Shown here in pieces: positions 53,946 through 64,000 of a DNA stretch of 64,000 nt (positions are counted from its first letter, which is position 1; each line of letters opens with the position of its first letter). The translations under genes were made by a program, and so were the position numbers. The DNA is from Pseudorasbora parva. Taxonomy: Eukaryota; Chordata; Actinopteri; Cypriniformes; Gobionidae. Under the pieces are notes generated by a model. The model worked only from the letters and a program-made list of their open reading frames with translations, ran no database searches and was not told where the DNA came from. Where the stretch lies: contig NC_090187.1 of the NCBI RefSeq assembly GCF_024679245.1, positions 2,005,429 to 2,069,428 of the forward strand, written 5' to 3'.

Positions 53946-54068
53946 CACACACGTCACACACACACACACACAATCACACTAGAACACTCAAAATCATACA
54001 CTGGCACACACAATCACACTGGAACACACAAATCACATACACACACAGTGGAACACACAAAATCACAA

Positions 54069-54108
<40 letters not shown>

Positions 54109-54377
54109 CACACACGTCACACACACACAATCACACTAGAAGACTCAAAATCATACACTGGCACACACAATCACACTGGAACACACAAATCACATACACA
54201 CACAGTGGAACACACAAAATCACAATCACACACACACACACACACACGTCACACACACGTCACACACACACACACACACAATCACACTAGAAGACTCAAA
54301 ATCATACACTGGCACACACAATCACACTGGAACACACAAATCACATACACACACAGTGGAACACACAAAATCACAAT

Positions 54378-54410
<33 letters not shown>

Positions 54411-54620
54411 CACACACACACACACAATCACACTAGAAGACTCAAAATCATACACTGGCACGCACAATCACACTGGAACACACAAAATCACACACACACA
54501 CAGTGGAATACACAAAACCACAATCACACACTGGCGCACACACACACACACACACACAATCACACTAGAAGACTCAAAATCACACTCTGGCACACACAAT
54601 CACACTGGAACACACAAAAT

Positions 54621-54656
<36 letters not shown>

Positions 54657-54925
54657 GGAACAGACAAAATCACAATCACACACACACAATCACACTGGAA
54701 CACACAAAATCACATACACACACAGTGGAACACACAAAACCACAATCACACACTGGCACACACACACACACAAAATCACATACACACACAGTGGAACACA
54801 CAAAACCACAATCACACACTGGCACACACACACACACAAAATCACATACACACACAGTGGAACACACAATCACACTAAAACACACAAAACCACAATCACA
54901 CACTGGCACATACACACACCATTAA
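53560..54925 (+). repeat. CA-rich higher-order repeat (147-170-bp modules)
   Basis: A module containing CACTGGCACACACAATCACA, CTGGAACACACAAATCACAT, ACACAGTGGAACACACAAAA and CTAGAAGACTCAAAATCA recurs at about 53831, 54000, 54157, 54308 and 54455, then degenerates. Length differences come from the CA runs. Long open frames here are repeat artefacts. Confidence 0.88.
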
Positions 54926-55694
54926 AATGTCTTATAATTTTTCATATTTACAGCCACTTAAGCCATATTTACACAACTATAATCTCATGTAACCAGACAT
55001 TTAAGAAACTAGTTCAGCAAGCAAATAAAATATCCATACATTTCATAACATATTCCAAGCCATGAATGTACTGATGTCATCACAGTGACATTAACTCTCA
55101 TCCAATCGGCAGCTCACTTGATTCTCAGTGAATACACACTTGAGCATTAGTCTGACCACACACAGGCACACACACACGACTTGGAGAAGTGCCTTTTCAT
55201 GCATTCTGATCAATATGAATCAACATGTTTGACAAAAGTAGAAAAGTGCTGGAAAAGAAGCTCTGCGTAGTGTTAATTATCAACCGCCTCATTAAGAGTT
55301 GAGCTCCTGTATTATTGGCTACAGATATAACGGCCATCTTTGATGACATCATCACACGAGAGGTCACGTGTCCTCTTTCTGACGTCGCTGAAATTATGCT
55401 GACCGAGCTCAACTCTGCCAAACTTCGTCTCCATGAGGGCGAGCGAGCGTCCATTTGCATTATGAATCTGTGGTTCTGGGAGCGAGACAGCCTCAGATGA
55501 CCCTGAATTAAGATTCATCCGCCCTGAAATATTAATATTAAAGCCTTTTATTGCGTCTTAACAGGAGAGTAATGCACACTAACACAGGCAGAGATGTGTT
55601 TAAATGCTCTGAAGGTCTAACCATCATCATGTGTGTGTGAGCCCCATCTGCTGGACCAGCTCAGAAACACAGGCAGAAGGGGAGCAAGCTATCC
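54926..55694. other. No supported gene
   Basis: Single-copy-looking sequence without splice-supported exons or element ends. Confidence 0.4.
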
Positions 55695-55695
55695 C

Positions 55696-56085
55696 ACACT
55701 GTAAAAAAATTGTGGTGGTTTTTGTTGGTTTGACTTAAAAAAGTAAGTAACCTGGTTGCCTTAAAATTTTGAGTTTATTGAAATTAAAAATTTGAGTTGA
55801 TACAATGAAGGAAATTAGTTTAATAAATAGAAACTCAAAATATTATTGTATCTGAACCACATAAAACATTTGATAAATCATGAAAATAGCACAATTTGGC
55901 TGCGTCATCAGAAATAAAACACACACAATTACCCAATATGCTTATAAAATCTTTTAATAATATTTTAATAAAGGTTGTCGAATCTCAAAAAATGTTCATT
56001 GTATTAACTCAAAATTTTAATTTCAATGAACTCAAAATTTAGGCAACCAGGGAACTTTTTTTCTAAAAATATTTTTACAGTGCAT
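55696..56085. mobile_element. Non-autonomous element with CACTGTAAAAAA ends
   Basis: CACTGTAAAAAAATTGTGG on the left and AATATTTTTACAGTG on the right are inverted. Subterminal AACCTGGTTGCCT and AGGCAACCAGGG are also inverted. The interior is AT-rich and non-coding. Confidence 0.7.
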
Positions 56086-56091
56086 GATGCA

Positions 56092-56249
<158 letters not shown>

Positions 56250-56419
56250 TGCACTGCTAGCAGTGATATGATCTCTCTTCACTCATTAATAAATCAGAAT
56301 GCACTTTATTTATTTTCTTCTCTCTCTCCATCTCTCTCTTTTTTTGTTGTTGATAAAATTACATTAAAAAAAAAGTAAAAAAAAAAAAAGAGCGAGCGAT
56401 CTGGACAGTAATCATATTT

Positions 56420-56780
<361 letters not shown>

Positions 56781-57090
56781 TATTAATATAATATAAATAA
56801 ATATAAATTATATTACTTTTACTATATATAACATTTCATAACATTTTTATATAACATTATATACAAAACATTTATAAAATGTAACAATATTAAGCACTTA
56901 CAGAATTAAACAGAATTATTTTTATTATTAAACCTCTACTTAAATGTAATATAATGTAATAAATAACAATAATATATGTGGCAATTACATTTACAAACAT
57001 TATATACAAAATATGTTTATTATTTTTCATTCATTTTAATGGAAGCCAGTACACCGTAATTACAGCGCAGTTTGCGGTAATACACTCTCT

Positions 57091-57156
<66 letters not shown>
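57091..57156 (+). repeat. (CA)n microsatellite with flanking GGGGACA repeat
   Basis: The CA tract is followed at 57215-57350 by CCCCATGGGGACAAAATAAA and GGGGACATTTTGTCCCCA, a repeat that accompanies CA tracts in fish genomes. Confidence 0.85.
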
Positions 57157-57158
<2 letters not shown>

Positions 57159-57359
57159 TCTGCATTTTTACTCTCTCAAAAAAACTCATCCTATATGATT
57201 TATAAGCATTCATAAGATGTTTTCCCCATGGGGACAAAATAAATGTCCCCACAAGGGCAAGGATTGTGGAAATTGCCATCTTTATGGGGACATTTTGTCC
57301 CCAAAATGTAGAAATCACCAGCCCGCCCGCATGCGCACGCACACGCACGAGTCAAATTT

Positions 57360-57992
57360 CGCTTTGACTGTCATTTTAATAAAAGAAAACTCAAACACAA
57401 TGGCAGTCCTGGGTGAGTGTGTGGACGTGAGCTCTATCATTGGACTAATCATCCTTTATGACGCCATCCTCTGCTTCTGTACAGCTGAGGGTCATTTCAC
57501 TAAAGCCAAGCAGCTCCAAAGGCCACTGAAGCTGAACAAACTGTGAAAGAGCGAAAGCTAACGACCTCCATGCCCCGTTAACAGCCGATCAAACAGTGGC
57601 TCCGTGTGCCTTTCTGGCAGGTGGCTGAGGGAGCGATGCGGAGACAAAAGCACAAGAGACTGTGTGAATATAATAACCCTGCACAGCAAAACAAGCCGAG
57701 CCTGAACAGGGCGAGGAAACCCTGTGTGTCAGAGCAAGCCCAGGCAGGAGCAGGGCGTGTGTGTGTGTGTGTGTGTGGGCAGATCACACAGAACAAACAC
57801 TTCTGTTTTCCACATCTACCTGTGCTCGTTTCTTACCCCTAAATATATTAGTCTTATGCATTATGGATATTGAATGACATTTCCAAACTCTTTTTCTATA
57901 AATAGTTAAATAAAGCAGCAACATGGATAAAAACAAAAACATTCACCTGAAGAGATACGCCTCACCTGAAGGTTAACAGAACATTTCTACAA

Positions 57993-57996
<4 letters not shown>
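57360..57996. other. No supported gene
   Basis: Mixed-composition sequence. No exon or transposon end is recognised. Confidence 0.4.

Positions 57997-58052
<56 letters not shown>
57997..58052 (+). repeat. (GT)n microsatellite
   Basis: About 28 GT units. Confidence 0.95.
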
Positions 58053-58056
<4 letters not shown>

Positions 58057-58440
58057 GGGCGATCTTTAGACACTGCAATGACCCGAATCGATATGAAAAG
58101 CTAATAACATTAAAATGACCTTGGAGTAAAACAAATGAAATTGAGGGCGACACGTTTACAGAATCAAGTTCAATTTTAAAATTAAAATACAGCTCGTCCT
58201 CTACAAACTATAACCCAAAAGTTTACCTGCATTTTAGATAACTTTAATAAAATCTAATTTAATACTATCCAAACACACAGATCTTATATTAGAAAAGCGC
58301 AACGTCTGAAAATATCGTGAAGTTTTTACCTCACTGAAGTAGGATTGGTCTGTAACATTTAAGGCGGGGCTTAGAGAAGTCAGCTAGTTTTGATGTGGAC
58401 TAAAGCAAACCATCCAGAACACCCAAGCAACCCAGTGAAA

Positions 58441-59540
58441 TGCATGCATGCAAAAATGCACAGAGAACTGCATAAAATCCATACATCAATAAATGCATCA
58501 ATGCATTAATAAATAAATGCATGCGTTAACAAAAGATTAAATGCATCAGTAAATGCATGCATAAACATACTAATAAATATATCAATGCATCGATAAATGC
58601 ATGCGTAAACACGTTAATAAATGCATCAGTAAATGCATGCATAAACTCATTAATAAATGCATCAGTAAATGCATCAGTAAATGCATGCATAAACTCATTA
58701 ATAAATGCATCAGTAAATGCATCAGTAAATGCATGAATAAACACGTTAATAAATGCATCAGTAAATGCATCAGTAAATGCATGCATAAACACATTAATAA
58801 ATGCATCAGTAAATGTATCAGTAAATGCATGCATAAACTCATTAATAAATGCATCAGTAAATGCATCAGTAAATGCATGCATAAACACGTTAATAAATGC
58901 ATCAGTAAATGCATCAGTAAATGCATGCATAAACACATTAATAAATGCATCAGTAAATGTATCAGTAAATGCATGCATAAACTCATTAATAAATGCATCA
59001 GTAAATGCATGCATAAACACGTTAATAAATGCATCAGTAAATGCATGCATAAACGCATCAGTAAATGCATGCATAAACACATTAATAAATGCATCAGTAA
59101 ATGTATCAGTAAATGCATGCATAAACTCATTAATAAATGCATCAGTAAATGCATGCATAAACAAGTTAATAAATGCATCAGTAAATGCATGCACAAACAC
59201 ATTAATAAATGCATCAGTAAATGTATCAGTAAATGCATGCATAAACTCATTAATAAATGCATCAGTAAATGCATGCATAAACACGTTAATAAATGCATCA
59301 GTAAATGCATGCATAAACGCATCAGTAAATGCATGCATAAACACGTTAATAAATGCATCAGTAAATGAATGCATAAACGCATCAGTAAATGCATGCATAA
59401 ACACATTAATAAATGCATCAGTAAATGCATCAGTAAATGCATGCATAAACACATTAATAAATGCATCAGTAAATGCATAAATACATTAATAAATGTATAA
59501 ATGCATGCGTTGATGCATCAATCATTGCATGCATAAATAA
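58441..59540. repeat. 12-bp ATGCAT-type minisatellite, about 1.1 kb
   Basis: Three 12-mers, AAATGCATCAGT, AAATGCATGCAT and AAACACATTAAT (with ACGTTAAT and ACTCATTAAT variants), alternate in 36-, 48- or 60-bp blocks. Because 12 is a multiple of 3, several frames stay open on both strands (255 codons on +, 298 and 308 on -). The encoded peptides are pure repeats, so this is not called a gene. Confidence 0.93.
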
Positions 59541-60435
59541 ATCCAACTTTAGATGACCATTCACACAATCATTCAAACTAGGCATCTCAGTTTTTTTTTT
59601 TTTTTTTTTTTGCTACAGTGCCTTTAAGATTATAGGCAATAGAGCGGTGTTATAATTAGCTCCACTCCATCTACTGGTGCACTTCACTGTTCAGACCAAT
59701 CACTGCTACATAAACACTGCGCATGTGGTCACATGTTAATGTCCTCAAGGTTGCGATGTCACAGAATGACAGTTTCTGAGTGACCCATTTTAGCAGATTA
59801 GTTTCAATATGGACTGGGCAGACTGGGAAGAAAGATTGTTTTTACGAATGCTCAAATATAATAAAATCACAGCACATTAAACTCTTTAAAGTCAAAAAAT
59901 CCACGATATGTGAAACCACAAAGCATCGAGAGGTCACTGTACTTCCTGCATTGAGGACGGATCTATCCACTAATCCTTCAGGAAGAGGGTTATGATGGGA
60001 GCTGGAGACTGAGGAGAGAGGAGCTCCGTCTCTACATGACCATCAGCAGAGGCAGTGCTGGATTACACCGGCATTAACTGAAGTGCACTGCATCCACAGC
60101 TGGCTAACGCTTACATAACGCTCAGATGATGAGGATGATGATGCTGCGGTGCTCACTCCAGGGGCCTTCGGTCAACATGCTTATGAAGAGCATGTGTGTG
60201 CAACTTTAGAGGAGCCAGGTCAAGTATGGCATATAGAGACTATTATTGACTGCCAACACCACACACACTTAGACGGTGACTGAGGACAAGGCATTTAAAA
60301 TCTGCATGAAGGCAAAAGACAGCCATTATGCAATGCTGCAACGAGCTCCTGCTGAGAACTCAAAACGCCCAGCAGCCTCCAAAGATGCGTCTGAAAGCAA
60401 AAGAAGTCAGGTGATGGTCGCGTGCATTCTTGCAT
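59541..60435. other. No supported gene
   Basis: It contains a poly-T run at about 59590-59611. No exon is supported. Confidence 0.4.
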
Positions 60436-60923
60436 TAAATGTTCACTTAGTTCACTTCAAAATGAAAACGTCCTGATGATTTCCTCACCCCCATCTCATC
60501 CAAGATGTTTATTTCTTTCTTTAGTGGAAAGATATATTTTTTTGAGGAAAACATTCCAGGATTTTTCCCTGGACTTCAATGGGAACCAACGGCTGAAGGT
60601 CCAGATCAATGAGGAAGAGCTTCAGAGGCTCTGATGATCCCAGAGGAATAGAGTCTGATCCAGAAAAAAACATCTGACATAAAAAATTGAAATAAAAAAG
60701 TATACTTTTTAACCACGAGTGCTAGACTTCGGTGTTCTGCTTTTACACGACATATGACGCCATCATGTTTCTCCCCATGTGGAGAAAAATCCTGGAATGT
60801 TTTACTCAAAAAACATAATTTATTTTCAAGTGAAGAAAAGAAATAAAGACATGAACATCTTGGATGAGATGGGGGTGAGGAAATTATAAGGATATTTTCA
60901 TTTTGAAGTGAACTAACCCTTTA
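60436..60923. mobile_element. Foldback element with arms of about 150 bp
   Basis: Left arm TTAGTTCACTTCAAAATGAA and CCCCCATCTCATCCAAGATG is inverted at the right as CATCTTGGATGAGATGGGGG and TTCATTTTGAAGTGAACTAA. The arms also share AACATTCCAGGATTTTT. There is no coding capacity. It is a common cyprinid MITE type. Confidence 0.82.
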
Positions 60924-61626
60924 GGATACAACCTAATTAAACCAGTTTGAGACGCCCAATGACCTACAACAAACTCAAGTGAGGTCTCAATTCAAATCAT
61001 TTCTAATTCATATTCAAAAGCTTTATTGTTTATCCCCACCTGAGCATTTTCAGTCCCTTCCATTGAAAGTCAATTACACTTTGTCGCTTCAAAATGATCA
61101 CCAAAGTAATCCATATGACTCAAGCGGTATAAACACAAGACTTATGGTTCTGGAACAACTTGGGTGAGAGTATTCATATTTAAATGACAATTTTCCTTTT
61201 TGTGTGAAACTTCCAAGCATCATAAAGCTCAAAATGTTCAAATGAACAAATGCTTCTGAAAACAGCTGATAAATGAGCTATTAGTGTCACATTGTTCGTA
61301 TTTTAGACCTCAAAATCACCTTCTTCCCTTTGGATGAAAAAGTCTCTTCTGAGAACTAAATAATAGAGTTCTACTGACGTCAAAATGATTTGTGATGAAA
61401 AAAAACTTTGTATACGCATTCAAATGTTTGAATCAAGACCGAAAATTCATGCAAAACAGATCTCGTCTTGCCCAGAGAAACGGCTGATCCCTGAACAGCT
61501 CAGAAGTGATTTTACAGGAGATTATTCTGTTCAATCTTATCCGTTCTGACTGTGAGAAGGCTACTAAAGGTCAACAACATGCACAACCTTCACACACCGC
61601 AGCGGTAATCTATTTGCAGACAGTCC

Positions 61627-61629
<3 letters not shown>
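60924..61629. other. Repeat-like sequence, no supported gene
   Basis: A segment near 61060-61200 (TGAAAGTCAATTACACTTTG, CAAAGTAATCCATATGACTC) resembles part of a dispersed fish element. Ends are not clear. Confidence 0.4.

Positions 61630-61678
<49 letters not shown>
61630..61678 (+). repeat. (GT)n microsatellite
   Basis: About 24 GT units. Confidence 0.95.
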
Positions 61679-61687
<9 letters not shown>

Positions 61688-61991
61688 AAGAAAGACATCC
61701 ATCCATTCCAACAAAGTGAAACGACCCAGAGAGAGCAGTTGTCATGAAGGTATGAATTATTCTGTGTTACAATAATTCAGATTAATCCCAGAAGTACTGG
61801 AATAAAAAGTGTATAGCTCCGATAGAAATGCTGATGTCTACGGTAGCAATACAAATAAAGTACATTTTTGAAAGTAACTACGCTTCAAATAACGGATATC
61901 GATTACATTGTTTGACCACTAGTTGGCGACAAGGGACTGTTAAAAAAAGGCATGTGTCATTGAATCATTCACTCAAGAGATTCATTCAAAA

Positions 61992-62160
61992 CATTTTTAC
62001 ATTTAAATTTTATGCATTTGGCAGACGCTTTTATCCAAAGCGACTTACATTGCATTCAAGGTACATATTTTAGTACTACAGGGTACTTGCTTTCCCTGGG
62101 AATCGAACCCATGACCTTGGTGTTGCTAGCGCCACACTCTACTGTTTGAGCTACAGGAAA
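61992..62160 (-). mobile_element. tRNA-derived SINE
   Basis: Read on -, the head shows a polymerase III A-box-like TAGCTCAAACAGTAGAG and a B box GGTTCGATTCC at tRNA-like spacing. The tail is TGTAAGTCGCTTTGGATAAA and AGCGTCTGCCAAATGCAT, a tail shared by many teleost SINEs and related retroposons. No functional tRNA fold is claimed. Confidence 0.8.
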
Positions 62161-62229
62161 GCTCAAAAACACAGATTCATCCAGCAATGAAACACGTGAT
62201 GTATTTATGAGCAAGTGAGATTCGTTTAA

Positions 62230-62830
62230 AAACACTAGGTGCGTTTACATAAACAAAACCAAAAGAATCAGCTTATTGAAATAATCAGTTTTCCCCGTTT
62301 ACATACAAACCAGTAAACTGACAACACAAGTAAACCGCGTTTACATGACTTTATTAATAAACCGTGTTAGTTCCTTGTAGTGACGTAAATAATAATGCCC
62401 GTATCTGACTCTGAGTTTTTCAAATGTTTCTTCAGTTGTGATGTTAATAAAGCGTGAGCTGGAGATTACGGCTCATATTATCCCTCATCAGGTCCAGATG
62501 CAGCGTTCTGACTGAACCTCTTCTACTTCTGCTGCATGAGATGAGAACACATCTTTACAATGTTCTGGGTCTTAAAAGAGTCTGCGTTTGTGATATATGT
62601 CCTTATTTCATGCAAAATGCCAGCTCGCTCTGTCTGGATGCGTTTAAATCTGCTCTTAGTTTGCGTTGTTGTCCCCTATCACACACGAGCACTTCAATAA
62701 GCCGACAGAAAGCAGGTTAACGCGTTTACATGCCGCGCGAAATCAGGGTACGAGGAAAAAAACTCCCTGAGTCGAGCGGTTTCTGCTCACGCCGTTAATG
62801 ACCTTACTCTGATAAAAGAAAACGGGTTCC
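62230..62830. other. Possible DNA element with GCGTTTACAT words
   Basis: GTGCGTTTACATAAACAAAA, CCGCGTTTACATGAC and ACGCGTTTACATGCC recur, a feature of a dispersed fish element, but terminal repeats are not confirmed. Confidence 0.35.
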
Positions 62831-62959
62831 CGTCAAGTTAAACACTTTAGCTTGAATTTTAATTTATGCTGTGCATTGTTGCAATGTGCTAAATAAATAT
62901 TTGCATTATTTGTAATAAATGTATTATTTAAAACTTTAATATTAATTCATGCAATTGCA

Positions 62960-63100
62960 AAGCCTTGATTTTAGTAAAGTTAGTGCACGGTCATAGCCAT
63001 AAATGCAATGGTACCAAAATTTGCCATAATTTCTTTCGGCGTTTTGTTTTTCGGCCTTGGTTTCCTCTTTTTCGGTTTTTGATTTCGGCATCCCTAGGGA
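62960..63100. mobile_element. Truncated hAT end (TTTCGGCATCCCTA)
   Basis: The sequence ends GATTTCGGCATCCCTA, the reverse complement of the TAGGGATGCCGAAA-type hAT terminus. CGGTTTTT/TTTCGG words precede it. A matching left end is not found. Confidence 0.45.
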
Positions 63101-63179
63101 TTCTTCGTTTATCCAGAATCGTGCAGCTCTTTGTAGGTTCACGACCTGTAGGTTCTTAGAGCCAAATTTGATCCATCAT

Positions 63180-64000
63180 GACGAATGTTGCATAAGTGGA
63201 GCTCCAGCACTTCAAACACTTCAGTGACGTAGATTCAGATCAAACATGTTCACCGTTGATCTGTGAGGTGTAGGGGAAGCCTGCAGGACGTCTGATAAAA
63301 CCCAACGTAACCCAACTAAAGCCCATTCCTGCTCCATACAAGGAAAAGACAAGCTTCAATAGGAATCCCTTTCTCTCAAACGCTTCATTTGCATTTTCTT
63401 CACTAAATTTAAGTATGCAAACCCTAAAAAGGTGATGTGAGCCATTCCAGCCGTTTTGCAAATGAAGGACGAAAAAAGTGAAAGTAATGAATGGACTAAG
63501 AGGAAAAGATAGAAGGAAGAAAGCAACACCCTTGCACGTGCTGTGTTCGAGTATGCAATGTAGGTCATCAGAAAGAGAAGGAACTGAAAAACACGTGAGA
63601 GGAAGGAGGAGAGCGGCAAGATAAAGGCTTCTACGCCAGCGTGGACCTGTTTGTCACCACATTTCATTTCCTAGGTTTGGTTTGAAAACGGTTTGCTGAA
63701 CTCACCATAAAGTTTGCTTTTGACGATAGACTGGAGTAGGTTGGTAAATCCAACGGGACAAAAAAAAAAAAGAAGCTGCATTTCCTGATCTGGAGTTGTT
63801 ACCTAGCTGGTATTCACACTATTGGCACAATTATACGACAGTTTGGAGCCAAAACTTTAACGTAAGGGAGGCCAGATATGGAAACTTCTCCACCACAGAA
63901 TAAAAAATAATAAAAGATAATTGTGAGACAAAAAGGTCGCAATTTTGACATTTTTGCTCAGAATTTCATGATATAAAGTCACAATTGTAAGGGGAAAAAA
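63180..64000. other. No supported gene at right edge
   Basis: Mixed-composition sequence with short open frames and no splice-supported exon. Confidence 0.4.

Noticed and set aside
54205..55065. 286-codon + strand frame
   Set aside because: Almost all of it is HT-rich translation of the CA higher-order repeat.
58526..59478. Long open frames (up to 308 codons) in the 12-bp array as a repeat protein gene
   Set aside because: A 12-bp period keeps frames open automatically on both strands. No splice signals, unique domain or plausible start region is seen.
62090..62160. Functional tRNA gene on the - strand
   Set aside because: A- and B-box-like words are present, but they are joined to a SINE tail and mismatches disrupt the arms.

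Overview
The window is teleost nuclear DNA, most likely from a cyprinid. The evidence is vertebrate split genes with GT-AG introns, very long CA/GT and TA microsatellites, and many fish-type DNA transposon remnants with 8-bp target duplications. There is one 200-base N placeholder, so this is assembled genomic sequence. No prokaryotic or organelle features are present.

Two genes are supported and they converge tail to tail. On the + strand, 14 coding exons (1419-28424) encode the C-terminal 516 residues of an ATP-binding cassette sulfonylurea receptor of the SUR1 (ABCC8) type: the last part of the second transmembrane domain and all of nucleotide-binding domain 2. Every exon junction keeps the reading frame. 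Earlier exons lie upstream of the window. On the - strand, four coding exons (31108-37405) plus a probable first exon in a CpG-rich stretch (43623-43729) encode a MOB2-type kinase activator of about 252 residues.

The striking object is a minisatellite of about 14.4 kb (7982-22407) filling the abcc8 intron between the Walker A and ABC-signature parts of NBD2. Its unit is 94-95 bp, with about 150 copies. It runs up to the splice acceptor of the next exon, so the working polypyrimidine tract is built from the last repeat unit. Each unit carries a CACGTG E-box, a donor-like site and an acceptor-like site. The array holds a tandem 5.77-kb duplication and a nested 1.04-kb duplication. Other introns carry an 11/22-bp minisatellite, a CA-rich minisatellite, and (TG)n tracts that end at splice acceptors. 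One mob2 acceptor uses a (CT)n tract in the same way.

The region right of the mob2 first exon (43.9-64 kb) shows no gene I can support. It holds microsatellites, a 12-bp ATGCAT-type minisatellite, a CA-rich higher-order repeat, nested hAT-like and foldback transposons and a tRNA-derived SINE. Two weak regulatory or exon candidates there are flagged as inference.
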